From: Phragmites australis
Taxonomy: Eukaryota; Streptophyta; Magnoliopsida; Poales; Poaceae
Length of the DNA: 64,000 nt
NCBI RefSeq assembly: GCF_958298935.1
Contig: NC_084937.1
Coordinates: 28,157,568 to 28,221,567, forward strand
Direction of reading: 5' to 3'
In this document: positions 24,390-37,053 of the stretch, one piece after another
How the letters are laid out: every line of letters begins with the position of its first letter
Numbering within the stretch: position 1 is the stretch's first letter
The notes under the pieces: model-generated
What the model saw: only the letters and a program-made list of their open reading frames with translations
What the model was told of the DNA's origin: nothing
The model's database searches: none
Program-made: the position numbers and the translations under genes

Positions 24390-25425
24390 ATCTCCTACCT
24401 TTTTAGTGATTGATGACAACATAACCAAAGCAAGTTGCAAATAATAAATGATACCAATTGTAGAGAGTACAAAGTTTTACCATATTGCTTGGATGTATAT
24501 TGTTACCATTTAGTCCCATTTGGTTATGGTCACTCTTTCTCTATTGTCACTATCTCCCTTGATCGATCTATGAAAGAGCTTTATTATTGCCATTATTTTG
24601 CTTACTCTTCACTAGACATGTCTCTTGCTTTGGTCATCAAACTTCTCCTCCTTTGTTAATAATCTCAAAAATAACTATAAACATATGTTAAACTCGAGAA
24701 AGAGTGTTAGAGCACACGTAAGAGAGTTTCATAAATTATGATCTAATGAAATGATACCAATTGAAAAGATATACCAATTATAAAGGTAGGAGGCATTAAT
24801 ATCAATTGAAAAAGACAAACAAGAATTACAATTCATGAAACTCACATGATATAATTTAAACTTCCTGTATATATGTACATACATATAATGAGACTCACTT
24901 GAGAATATCACTTATAGTAATCTAGCAATATATACATATCTAGACAGTAAGTAGAGGTAGAGGTAGATTGAAATTCAATGTCCTCAATTTTGCCTTAAGC
25001 TCTTCATGTTCCTTGCTCAGCAATTCAAACTTGCTCAACAATTGTTTATAACTAGAAACAAAAGAAGCATGGATATCATTAAAGGTATTGAATTTTTTAA
25101 GTTCTTTAGATTTTTTCTTTAAGACACTTTATTGCTCATTGATTAATGCAAGAAATTCTTCTTGAGAGGGTGAATGCTCATCAAATTCATCATCACTTAT
25201 ATCGATTTCCATAGCTTTTGTCATAAGACACTTATGAGATAACAACTTGCATGATGACAACTTTGAGGAAGAGTTTCTCTTGGAGGAGTGGGTGGTGAAA
25301 CTCTCATTACTTGAGCTTGAATCTTCATCTTCACTCACCTACCTTCCTATGCTGGCAAATGCCTTGCACCTTCCTCTTGTCTCCCTCTTGTTCCTGGTCT
25401 TCTTCTTTTTCTTGATATGATCAAC
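24390..25425 (-). pseudogene. Copia gag 3' fragment and PPT region
   Basis: The minus-strand frame at 25129-25338, with its continuation to about 24960, encodes acidic and Ser-rich Gag-like sequence (SEDEDSSSSNES) followed by a Lys/Glu-rich coiled coil. It leads into AT-rich sequence and the polypurine tract at about 24390-24405. No pol sequence separates gag from the PPT, so this copy is either internally deleted or from a gag-only family. It ends abruptly at 25425 against a duplicated piece of MULE sequence. Confidence 0.6.
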
Positions 25426-26900
25426 ATCTAAAAGCCTTCTTCCCATCACCTATAAAGAAACTCAGTAGCTTTCTCCTTACCTTTCCAAACTGCATTCTCT
25501 TGCCCCTTGTAAGCATCTGTACACACTGCCAACTTAGGAAGGTCTCCTATAGACTTATGTAGATTTCTCGTGAACCATACCTAGTTATCCTTATTTTTAG
25601 ATTGGATGAACCCAAAAGCAATTGAAACATCCAATAAGTCCATCTAAAGTAGTTGTTGTAGCCAAGTGTTCATTCCACTTTTCATTTAGTGCAGTGGAGT
25701 CGATACTAATGTAGGGTCTACAATCATTTATAAATCCATCAATGCAAGGTCTAAATGTACAAAAGAATCTGTAAAAATGCACTTTGCCATCTACAAACTG
25801 AGTGTCAATCTCAACAACACTACCAGGAGACCTCGATTCTACCTCAACTTTAAAATTATACAACATCTAAAAGCCTTCTTCCCATCACATATAAAGAAAC
25901 TCAGTAGCTTTCTCCTTACCTTTCCAAACTGTATCATAGCCAATGGTAACATTGTATTCAGCCTCCAACTCCTTCTGAAGTTGTTTGGTACCCATGTTTG
26001 GAGTGGTGCGTAAGAGACTTACTGCCTTGTCGACTACCCAAGCATTAGAAGTCATTCTTGTCTTGATTTTGCTAGTGGAGCCACAAGTGTGCATGTCTAC
26101 TAACAAAGTGACATGCAAATCCAAGAAATAAATTATGTTAACAATAATGATTAGGGACGCCCTAGTATGTTAGGTTTCAAGTACATTAGCAAGAAGGTTA
26201 ATACCTGACTATTTTGTTATCTACCATATTGCGGCCAACAAGCATCAAAGGGCAATCATCTACTTTGCAATACACCATGTATCTCTTTCTATCTTATTTT
26301 TCAGTGCCAAACTCAAATTCTTCATTTATGGCATAATGCTTGATAGCCAACCTAAAGTCTTCTATTGATGGAAATATACTATCTACAATAATTTGAGGGT
26401 GGTCCCTACCATACACAATGTGTCTCTCCTTTGGTATAGCGTCATCCATTGGAATGGAAGCCTCATCATGAATACTTGGAGCAATAGCGGGTGCAACATT
26501 AGGAACAATAAGGATCAACATCATCAGAAACATCAACATCCGCCTTTCTAGACCTTTCATCCTCATCCCTCAGACCAAGTAACACAAACATAGCATGATC
26601 ATAAATGGGGTCATTTCTTCCTTCCTCATTAACTAATTGATGATTATGCAAAGTAGACCAATCAACATCTAAAGGTAAAGCATTAGTAGTTCCAGGAACT
26701 AACATGTTGTTAGCCACTACTGCAACATCACTAGTCGCATCACCTTTCATATTGCTAGCTATTGCTGAAGAACAAGCACGCACCATTGTGACACTTGAAT
26801 GGCAAGATTCATACCTAACAATGTTAACTATCTCAACCAGAAAACAAACCCATTTCACCCTCCAATGAGAATTAAAAGCCTGAAACAAATCCAAGCTATG
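25426..26900 (-). pseudogene. MuDR-type transposase, broken
   Basis: Read on the minus strand from about 26900, the pieces follow MULE transposase order. First comes an N-terminal region with DSIFPSIEDFRLAIKHYAI (26294-26566). Next is TRMTSNAWVVDKAVSLLR...YNVTIGYDTVWKGKEKA (25885-26124). Then SPGSVVEIDTQFVDGKVHF...IDSTALNEKWNEHL (25597-25866), the start of the catalytic domain. Finally there is a DLPKLAVCTDA-like piece near 25510-25560. Stops and shifts separate them. The C-terminal catalytic part, the zinc finger and the rest are missing, replaced by the copia fragment. A 67-bp segment (25865-25931) recurs at 25426-25492 at the breakpoint. Confidence 0.8.
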
Positions 26901-27591
26901 ATGTACCCTTTACTGTTGATTTATATCCATATTAGTACACCAAACATGTGGTTCCTGGCAGCAACCTCATTCAGTCCTCGAGCGAAGATCACTAATCTTC
27001 TCCATCATGTACCCACCGGCTAAATTGACATCCCATTCCAAATCTTGGCGCTCAATTTGTCGTAGGGTTCCATCATCAAGCCTTATAACACAGGATGAAA
27101 TTCCAGCAACAACTTTAAACGCAAGCTCAAGGTCAACTCTACGTGAGCAAATGGATCAAACAAGGGGAAAAAAAATTAGGGCTCCCTCTACTAATGGAAA
27201 TGAAAAATATGAAAATGATACTGTTACCTACTCTGTTGAGATATTCTTAGGGTCCATCCCCGTCACTACTGACCTCAGCTATCTTAAATCGCCATGAACA
27301 ACCTAAGGATTTCGATCTCAAATCTGCCACTAATTGAATCAACAAGAAGGGGATAGGGTGAGGAATATGTTAGATAGAGATTTTGATTCATTATCTCATA
27401 TGTGTTGGATCCACCACTAACTAAAACGACACGAGATGAAGCAGCCCGAGCATCGATTGGGGCGGCGCGGCATAGTGCTGGCGTGGGGCAGCGTTGCATG
27501 GTGCGAGGTGTGAGGGCGACATCGGAGGTTGAGCAAAAAGAGTCCTGATCGGGTTAGAAACTTGATGTGATTCATTTTGGTCAGGGATAAA

Positions 27592-27739
27592 ATAGTCTTT
27601 TTGATGGGCGGTATAGGTGAAAAAGAGAAAACACATTAAAACCCATGAAACGGCAAATTAGCTTTAAAAATCCCACTGTGATGACAATATGGAAATTCTT
27701 CGTAACGCAGTTAACTCGTGGCAGTCAAGCAATTTTCCC
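27592..27739 (-). repeat. MULE right terminal inverted repeat
   Basis: It is the reverse complement of the left arm at 22540-22700 and ends caagcaattttccc. The outermost 20 bases differ from the left arm at a single position. Confidence 0.85.
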
Positions 27740-27748
27740 AAAAGAAGA

Positions 27749-29279
27749 TGCTATAATTCATCTGATTTGACAATTGCACGGAGCAATCGGCGCTGGAAGC
27801 CTGGAACAATCCAGTCAGAGACGCACTGCAAGTACCGATCCACAGTGGCACTAGCGGGTAGCACCGATTCGCATCCCTCATCAGGAGCGTTGATGTTTCT
27901 CTGTCATACAGTTCACCTGCAGGGCGTCCAGACATGGCGCACGGTGCCTTGTCGGCTGGCTGTGTCACGTCGCCGTCGTCCCCTCCAATGGTTTGGAGGG
28001 TTCGGCTGACGCAGAAACCCTGCGCGCACCCAACTCTACGCTCTGTTGAAACATCGTCCATCCTGTCGCTTTGCTCGATGCGCCGGCACTTGCAGACTTG
28101 CAGTACAGCAGCAACTCTTTTGCTGATTGGAACAGCAGGCAGGCTCTTGCTGATGAAACGCTGGAAAAAAGACTCCATTTGGCACGCCGGAAATCTTGTT
28201 GATTCATCCGAAAAACGAACTATTTCCTGCGATGCTGTACTGAGTTTAAGGGAAACTTAATCGCAGATAAGGGGTCGAGTTGCATCCATTGGTACAGGAG
28301 GACCTGCAAAGTTTTCTTCTTTTTTAGACTCATGCACAGTTTTTTCTTCTGAAACGGCCAAAAATTATCTCGGGTAACTTTGCCAGCTTAACTTGTGACA
28401 AACTTCAGCCTAATTTTGTGACCGAACTTCTCTGATCCATTGAAATGGCGTGATCTTTTTAGCTGATAACAAGAAAAGTCATTTGGAAAACGAATCCGAC
28501 AACAGAAGCTAGTATGTCCTATGATACCTTGTGTTTGCTGACCCAATTATGCCGAGCCTTGCTTCGGGCAAGATCACATCGGAGCCTGCTTCGTCGTACC
28601 ATTTGATGTCCTAGTCACCCAAAAAGCAGATCAAACGATGGCATCAGGGGAATCTGATAGGTCCTATGATCTCTCGTCCTTAAGGGATGATTTATCTGAA
28701 GAGCTTGCTTTCACAAAATTTAGTGAGTTTAACCAAATTTGGTCCAAACTCGGTTTGTTGCCGAGATTTCGGCAATGCTCTCCTGCTATTGGTTTTGTCG
28801 TTCATTTTCTTACCCAATTCTTGCGCTGCCAATTTGATGACAAATTATGCGAGATTGGTTGGGCAAAGTTGATCACCAGCCAAACACACGAGAGCATTTT
28901 GGAAGCATGGAATGCGAACAAAGTTATTGCATCCCTGAACCATATCACCATGCGCCTTTCTAGTCGTTAGCTTGAGCATGGATGCATAAAATGGATGGAC
29001 TGCCATCCCTGGAAATTTTGTTTTTACCTATAACAGGTTAAACAATGAATAGTTTACCGTGCCTCAGTAACACCAAACAGTATTTCAGCTTTTCTTTGCG
29101 AGGACACTCAAGTCCTCGCTCTAAGTTACAACATTCTCTATACCTAGAAATGGGTTGTGTGCTGGGAACGAATAGCAGATAATAGAGTACTTTCAACAGG
29201 CAGTAAATATACCTCAATATTTCTGTTGATGTCTACATCTGTTCTAACGCGGGAACGAAGAACATCACTTACCACCAGA
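27749..29279. other. Intergenic sequence, no gene supported
   Basis: Overlapping frames on both strands at 27689-28260 lack recognisable domains. The plus-strand frame at 28638-28970 lies in sequence with ttggtccaaactcggtttg-like content of MITE type, and I do not call it a gene. The 3' untranslated region of the TBC gene occupies the last few hundred bases. Confidence 0.5.
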
Positions 29280-32200
29280 TCAAATTTTATCATGAAGGTT
29301 AACAACCAGATCATGTGCATCATCTAGTAGCCTCCAGACGTCTAGCTGCCCAGCCATGCTATTGCACTCTCGCAATATTTCATCCATGCTACTATACTTC
29401 TCGATTATTAGCTTCCTCCTCTGCAGCACGCACGCAGCGATCGCATAAAGCAACAAGTCATCGGTTGGCGGAGCACGCAGCCTTATTCTTGCCCAGGTGG
29501 ACCTCCCAATCCCAGCTCGTATGGCCGCTTGATCAGCCCACATAACCTCCCAAAGGCACACGGTCTGCTCAAAAGTGAGCTCCCTCCTGAAGAGAACCAC
29601 CACCATTCTGTACACAAAGAAACAGTCCTCAGCCTGCAACTTCTGCAGATGCCTATACAGGTGCGAGTCTTTGCGCTTGATGATCTGAGAGACAATCTTC
29701 AACTGCCTTCTTATTCCAATCTCATCAAGCCTGAAGTTGTGCCTTGCTTTCCTCATGAAACCCACAAAACACCAAAACGCTTCATCCTCCTCCTCCATCA
29801 CAGCAATTATCGGTGATAAAAGATCACTCATACCTTGGCAGTAGCCGATCTCTGGATCGTAGACCGCGTATGCTTCAAGCAATCCAACTAATCGAGCAGC
29901 ATGATAAATCATACAGGGCTCTAAGTGATCATAGTCTTTCAACCCAACAGATGCTGCGCACTGCAATGCTTTCTCTTTGGAAACTTCAGCCTGGTCACGG
30001 GAGAACATAATCCATTCAGTGTTTGACCGGATAGCATCCAACCTTATGATGCGCTGCCATGTGGCGAAGTCCTCTGAGGTTCTGCTAGACCTAAAAAAAT
30101 CTGCCTTGAATGAAGTGCTCCTGGTAAATTTAGGATCTGGATCACAATTCTCCTCACCAGACACTGATATCCTTCCAGCGTCATCCTCATCGGATGATTC
30201 AGAATCAGAAGATTCTGACTCTGCTATGCATGGATCTGCATAAGTTAACTCGTTTGCGTCTTCTTCCATACATTCTAAGACAATACAGGGTGTGTTCTCT
30301 TGTTGCTCGGTCTCGCTGTGTTCAGGCTTTAGCTCCTCGAGTGACACAGAAGCACTTGCAACATTGGCATCCTCGAAACAAGGTGATTCTGATACTTCAG
30401 CAGTACCCTCTAAACCAGAACATTCATCATTATTAACTTCAGTTATCGCCTTCAATCCATTTCCCTTGTAGTCATTCAGAAATTGTTGGCACTGCCGCCT
30501 CAGCTTTTCAAACTCTTTCCTGTACCAAAGCCATGTTCATCCATAATTACTAACAGATCATCTCAAAAAAAGAATTATTAACAGATTAGACAGGACATCA
30601 ATGACATTAGGATATCCATCCTTTACTGAAACTACTCAGGGGAGTAACAAGTTGATGCATGCTGCTAAAGTGCAACATGATATTCGTTTCAGTCTTGCTT
30701 CATGGAAGCATGATACATTGAGCCAAGCCAGATGAATACTTTTAATGCAAACCAGGCATTTGAACAGATCTATAAAGCAAGTGTCCATTAACACCAAAGA
30801 AGAAGTCTTTACAGTGATGAATATGTTACCTCTTCTTGAGCTTGACAGTATTCCTTTCCTCTTCAGAGCTACTCAAATCATAGCTGCAGACAAGATCCGA
30901 CAAGGTCAATCTCTGAGGCTATGAAGTCACCAAGCATAACATAAGAAGCATACAAACAAAAACCTTTCTTTTACACAAAAGAACAAAATTTGAACAGACT
31001 AGACACCATATTGCGCTGAAAATACTAAATGTATGATATGTTGATATTTATAGCATTTACCATGAGCCACAAATTGAGGCTATCTTGCAAAATCACATTC
31101 TTACAAGATAGATTACTCATATTCTAGATATGGACACCAGAGTACACTAGTTATCATTCTCACAATATCAAATAATACAAAAGTTAAACACAACTGAATG
31201 CCCCATACTCCAGTTTGACTAGATAAGAAATCATATTCCTAATATAACATAACAAAATGCCTAGCTTTCCAATGATAAAGGTAAGAGTTTTGGTTGCAGC
31301 AGCAGACACTGTAGGCATGCCATACATACAAATGCCACTTACCCGTGCAGATGCGCAGCGTAAACACATGAACAAGAGCAGGACAGTAAGCATACATTCC
31401 ATAACATTACTTAAGAGTTATATTTCTTAAAAGGAACACTGGTTTTAAACCTTTATGGTTTTCTATGAAAAAAGCTGCCACACAAACAAGTATCACCTTC
31501 AACTTTATTTACATAAACTTTAAATTCCAAGATTGATCTAGCTAAAAACTATTAATACATACCAGTTTTTTGGCATGGACTAGTAATGTATTGTACCCAT
31601 AAAAACCGAACTGACATCGGTTCATCGAATGCAGTTATTATCCTGGGTTCAAATTTGGAAAAAAAAAAAAGAGGGAGTTTGCTCTAGGCCAATAATCAAC
31701 TGCACAATGCAAATTCATGCGGCAGAATCTCAATTGAATATTTTCTTAAGATGTACTGGAGAGTATTGACATGCATAGGTGTAAAGTTACAGTTGGACAC
31801 AGATATGAGCGGTTATAAATTATTACTAGATGGATAAAAGGGATCAAGAAACTCACACTCCCAGTAGAAAGGGCCAAACTTCAGCCCTAATGCCTGGTTC
31901 AATACCCTGGTACAATAAAAGAGGGACATTTATGTAAGATGCAAAAAAATTCAGTAATAGTAGAGATCTTTATTAGACTAAGGTAATAGTAGAGATATCT
32001 ATATCTTGAACTAGAAACAATGAATAGACAAGAAAAATGTTACAAATATCCGGATGACATGGATGGAAAATGAATAGCCACTATACTTACCCCACTGCGA
32101 ACTTTTTTGAGAAACTTCTTTCCTCCATCACGAAGCTTCCCATTTGTCGAAAACAGACTGTACCACTGTTCACGAGAAAGTGCCCTTTTTCTTTTCCTTC

Positions 32201-33570
32201 GAGACCATGGAGATTTAATACCACCCCTGTAAACATAGAGCAATTTTTTTGAGCATGGCACAACCAGACAGACATGGGGCCAACAAAAAATAAGGTCAGA
32301 ATACCAACTGACAATGTAAACTATACAGTAACATGCTTCAATGTCATGATGCATATAGTACATCCACTGGTCTATCTAATGTTCAAGTCCTCATTCATGC
32401 CACTTCAAACAATATTTGAACACAAGACTAAACTCAATATGACATGTATAAGAAATAGATCAAATCACAAAACAGAAAAAAAATAATAGAAAGATGATCA
32501 GTTTATCAAATAAACGTAATATGGAAACAACTTTGTCTGGTTACTTTATGAAAAAAAATATCATTATAACTTATACAATAACTGGGCAGTGCTTGTGATG
32601 GGTTTATTGTCCACTGCATGAACTAACTTTAAACAGATGAGCCGTACATAGCTGGGTATAACATGCAACTCTAACATCTACATTCAAGCCCGAGATGGTA
32701 TCTGGTGTAATCAGGGCTAAATAATGCCTACTGATCTCGTGGGAGAATAAGCACAAACTAGAAGCAATGTTCTAAAAGCTGGTAACTTGCTTTCCTACAA
32801 GTAGCCTGCTGATCAATTTAGTGATCCACATCACACTGTGCACTAACCTTGAGGCAATTGCATAAGCTGTAATTTGACTGCTATAACTAAAATTAAACTA
32901 GAAGCAAAGCCCCAAAGACCTTAATTTTGATAATGAAACAAGAAACGAGCCTTGTCACTGAGCATACAAACGCAAACAAACACACTACAGTTACTAATTC
33001 GTGATAGTTGGCAACAAATTGACGGCACAACCCATTCGTGCATGCGTGCAAGTGCACACACACCTAGGACAAGCCGCTATTCCGCGTATTGCATAATCTA
33101 AGCTGCAATCTAAACCTTTACTAGATCGATGCATGTAAACACCCTAACTTGAGCAGCTAGGCCGCCTTCAGACCACCAATTACATCACAGCGAGCTTGGA
33201 CAGAGTCTTCCGAACCAGATCAGAAGCACCCAAATGAACCTGATGTAAGAACTCAAAAAGAGACATTTTTACTCCTAAAGTCGCCGCCTTTCGCCAATCC
33301 GAAGCGAGAAACCTACCGATCCGAGTGCGGCGAGGACGACGCCGGCGAGGACGAAGACGAGGCGGCCGCCGCAGCCGACGCCACGGCCGCCGCGCTCCCC
33401 GCCGCCGCAGCCGAGGAGGAGGACGACGACGAAGCGGCAGCGGCGAGGAGCGACCGGATGTGGATCCACGACGACGACGGCGGGGAGGACGCGGCCGTCG
33501 GCGACGACGAGGACGACGGCGGGGATGATGTGCTGGATCGTCGTAGCGCCTTCATGTCTCTCTCACCCAC
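29280..33570 (-). CDS. TBC-domain Rab GTPase-activating protein (possible frameshift)
   Basis: Five exons on the minus strand: 33317-33570, 32091-32226, about 31857-31907, 30830-30883 and 29280-30519. The expected product is about 577 residues. Exon 1 gives a Ser/Ala-rich leader (MKALRRSS...). Exon 2 gives the plant TBC signature SPWSRRKRKRALS...GKLRDGGKKFLKKVRSG. Exon 3 gives GIEPGIRAEVWPFLLG. Exon 4 gives YDLSSSEEERNTVKLKK. Exon 5 has KEFEKLRRQC, an acidic linker, then the catalytic half with the arginine finger IRLDAIR (Arg codon near 30029) and the glutamine finger YCQ (near 29837). Such proteins switch off Rab GTPases in vesicle traffic. One oddity is that exon 3 ends in a run of four G (31860-31863). 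With either available GT donor, the exon is one base too long or too short to join exon 4 in frame. This is either a true frameshift or a base-call error. The start could be Met1 or Met6. Confidence 0.88.
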
Positions 33571-33779
33571 CTACTCCCAAACCCCCACCCACCCAACCAC
33601 TGCCCGCCACTACCACCACCAGCGCCACCACTCCCCCGGCCCCCTCCTCCTCCCCGCCGCCATCCCCCACCACCTCAGGATCTCGCCGCCGGCGTACGCC
33701 CCCTGCTGCGTGGTCACAGTTCTGTCCGATTTGTTTTTTTGTTTTTGCTTTAACTCTCTCTCTTTAAGCTTTTAGCAAA

Positions 33780-33860
33780 GGGGCACAAGAGAGAGAGTAG
33801 AGAGAGAGCATGTGACGCCAATAAGAGCCACATGGAGAGAGAGAGAGAGTGGGGTGGGTG
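33780..33860. repeat. GA/CT microsatellite in the TBC promoter
   Basis: Two runs of (GA)n, at about 33791-33807 and 33835-33850, lie 220-290 bases upstream of the TBC start codon. Read on the gene strand they are CT repeats, a common core-promoter or leader feature in grasses. Confidence 0.6.
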
Positions 33861-36059
33861 CCGCCGTGCGCGTTTAAACGGGTCCTGTTCAGACCTGCCA
33901 TGTGGGGTCTTTTGGGGGTATGGAGCTTTAGGGCCCACACGTCAGTGATGAGCAATCGATGATAGACCTGCCCCTGGGGACCGTTGTATAGTAGGACACT
34001 CAACGAACCAACATTCAATTCTGCCTTCCTGAATTTTTAGAAGGTTTTTAAGGTCAACTTTTGGTGAAGTTTATCAGATGCGGCCCCATTTCTCTGTTTT
34101 TGGTGAAAGAAAATTGAGTTCTTGATTTGAGAACCTGTTTTAATGGTTTTCTTTCCTTTTCCTATGATCATACTGATTTAGGTGGACTTGATTCCAAACA
34201 CGACTTCATATGTCTTGAAAACTGTAATTATATTGAATTCCAGGCGAAATATTTTTAACACCGAGGATTTCCCCTGCAAATAAATTCAGGAGAATTTTAT
34301 GCAATCTGTAAATATTTGTTAACCATATCTTGACCATTTCCTACACACATTATGTGAAGACAAAGTGTGAGGTTACCAAAAGTATTGATGTAATCGAGAC
34401 AGAGTGACTTTGTAGCTGATGGAAAATCGTTACAAAAACATTTTGCTTTTGAAAAATCGCAACTTGCCAATTGCTCAGATGTGCTCCACACAATCCAAAA
34501 GTATTTTGCTTTTGAAAAAACGAGCGCACTTGCCGTGGACCGACTCTTTGAACAAGTCGTTCGGTTCTTGGGGCAACACGGTTCTACAACGACCGCACTG
34601 AAAAGACCGACCAAAGAATACAGCATTATACAAAAATATTTTCGATGAATTGGAAAAGACCAACCAAAGAATAGAGCATTATACACAAATATTTTCGATG
34701 GATTGAACATTCATACATACCCATACACATTTCAGGAAGAAACTCAAAAAGCTACGAGAGTATCTTACAGGTGTCTATGATCTTGCAAAATTTCCATGAA
34801 ATTTTACATGTTCCAGAACATAAGCCTTGGAAATCGAAAAGCATGTCTTCTTATGCAGAATATTATGTGATTGATTTGTTTCAGTTAAGACTGAGTTGCA
34901 ATGTTCACCTGCAAAACTGGAATGTCCTACATGGATTCCCTTTGAGCCTTACAGCAGGCACCAAAAGCACAAGACCATAATGATAAAAAAAGAAGCACAA
35001 GACCTTATGATGAAAAGCAAATATGTCATTTTATTTGGTGATTATAACGACTCCATTTTCTGCCTTGGTCGCCTCTTTCACCAACACCTTTATTTGCCTT
35101 TCTCTTTTTCGCCATCTTTAGAGAGAGAGAAATATGACTAAAATCTCTTCCATATTTAAGCTACCTCCAGCGTTTAGCCCACACAAACTCGTGTCATTTG
35201 CTGCAGATAAAGCTGACAATTTTTCCCAAGATCCCAACAGCAGCAACGACACGCAATAAGCGACGTGTCTCCTGCACCAGCGACCAGGCCATGCGACCAG
35301 CACTTTTTATACTCCATGAACGAAGAGAAGAAGCCCCGGCCACAACATGATGCAGAGATTACTATTATTTTGGTTTTTGAAAAGAAGACGCATAGAAACT
35401 TAACATGGCGATCTTGACGCTGCTGCCACTAAAATGGTTAGTCCTAGAGTGCCCTAGATTCTAGGCCATGTTCTTTCAGTCCGTGCTCATGTGAGGCCTT
35501 GACAAGAGTCACATGGACCTCGGCGGATTAGGACAGGTTAGGTAGGTTTTTGCAGTTTGGAGCTCCTCGTGTGTTCCTGCCTCGGAGTTCAGACATTGCT
35601 GCTGCATCTGCCGTCTGCCGGGAGCGAGCAGCAGCGGCAGATGGCAACAGTGCACGAGGAGGACGTTTGTTTTTTGAAGGAAAACACAAGGACCATGGCT
35701 GCAAATGCAGTGGCCGAACTGGTCGGCACCAGCCAGCCTGTGGCGGCACGAGCGCATCCGTGACCCACCGGTGCCCGTGCAATGAATCCTGGACGCGCAC
35801 ATTGGTTGGACTTGGACCGCCGAATGATGCTAAGCAGAAGCCGGAAGGATCGTGTTCTTGAGGGTGACTGCTGCCTGAAAAAAAAGACCATGTTATTGAC
35901 ATATGAGAGCGCAGTACGATGTTTGCTCATCAATTGGGATAAAAAAAAAATTGCTCATGCTGACCAGAATGTGCAACAAACAGTATATTATTGACTTGGC
36001 TGTATCTATTTGGACAGACTGAGCCGAGTTTATATTTGATTGCTTGAATATGAAGCCGT
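33861..36059. other. Intergenic sequence, no gene supported
   Basis: Mixed sequence. 34430-34700 has two short repeated blocks (attttgcttttgaaaaa twice; ataca/ata-gcattatac-aaatattttcgatg twice). Overlapping frames on both strands at 35509-35933 have similar length and no recognisable domain, so none is chosen. Confidence 0.5.
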
Positions 36060-37053
36060 AAATGCTTTGGTTCTTTTCATTATCTCTCTCTTGCTCTTGG
36101 TCTTCCTCTCCTTTTTAATATGATCAATTATTTTGATCAAGTCTCTCATAGAGATTCATTGATCAATTTTGGTATTGATCTTTTTGATGTTCTCCTCTAC
36201 TTGAGAGATGAGGTTAGCGATTTTGAGATTCATTTCTTTATCACTTGATGTGCTTTGCTCATCATCTTCATTGCTCTCTTCATCTTTATCTCTATTATCT
36301 TCATTTGAGCTTTACTCTTACTCTTGTTTCCTCATCTTCGCCTTCATGTGTGGGCATTGAGCTTACTTACTTGTGAGAACCAGTTTCTTGACGTTAGATG
36401 AGGAAGAGACTTCCACCACATGTTCATGATCATCTCATAGGTGGTGATCTTGCCGAGCATTTGATTTGGAGTCATCTTCTTGATGTCATTATTATCGTAG
36501 ATGATATAGACTATCAACTTTTACTTCAGAAGAAGAGTTTGAAGTATTCTTCTCACCACTTAATCATCGTCAATTAACGTCAAATCTAGCATATTTATCT
36601 CACTAACAAGAATATTCAAACGTGAGTACATATCATTAGCACTATCATGGGTAAATTATTTAATACTATTGAACTTAGTAACAAGCACATGATATTTCTC
36701 ATTATAGATATTCTTTGTGCATTCATGTATTTTGATGAGACTATTCTAAATATTATGTGCATTGGTGGGAGAATAAATACGATTAAATATATCAACATTT
36801 AAAGATGATATAAGGATATTCTTCATCAATGCATCTAATTGTTTTTCCTTATTGGTAATGCAATGTCTCATCTCTTTCTCAGTGACTCTCTAAACATCTA
36901 GACCTTTGGCTTACAAAAAATAAGACATTAGAATTTTTCAACAGAAAAAATTTGTGCCTCAAAAAGTAGAGCACTATAGGTATCCATCCCAACCCTGAAC
37001 ATCACAACTCTAGGATGTTAAGTCTATCGAGAGCACAAGGCTCTAATACCCAT
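36060..37053 (-). pseudogene. Copia leader and gag fragment
   Basis: On the minus strand the LTR end at 37054 is followed by a primer-binding site atgggtattagagcc (37053-37039), one base from the usual tggtatcagagc. A leader and AT-rich gag-like sequence full of stops come next. The segment is truncated near 36060. Acidic stretches resembling Gag are visible only in short frames. Confidence 0.6.

Larger units (their letters stand above)
22540..27739 (-). mobile_element. Mutator-like element (MULE), degenerate, with nested copia fragment
   Basis: The terminal inverted repeats match closely: the left end starts gggaaaattgcttgattgcc, and the right end read backwards starts gggaaaattgcttgactgcc. 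The flanking nonamers agaagaaga (22531-22539) and aaaagaaga (27740-27748) agree at eight of nine positions, the expected MULE target-duplication length. Inside, on the minus strand, are remnants of a MuDR-type transposase. A copia LTR plus gag fragment occupies 22877-25425. Confidence 0.85.

Noticed and set aside
28638..28970. 110-codon plus-strand frame downstream of the MULE
   Set aside because: The sequence looks like MITE-type repeat, has no domain, and a second overlapping frame is equally open.
33325..33528. Arg/Gly-rich plus-strand frame upstream of the TBC gene
   Set aside because: It is antisense to the Ser/Ala-coding repeats of TBC exon 1. The minus strand joins correctly to exon 2.
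35509..35933. Overlapping frames of 97-124 codons on both strands
   Set aside because: No frame stands out, no domain is recognised, and there are no splice or promoter signals.
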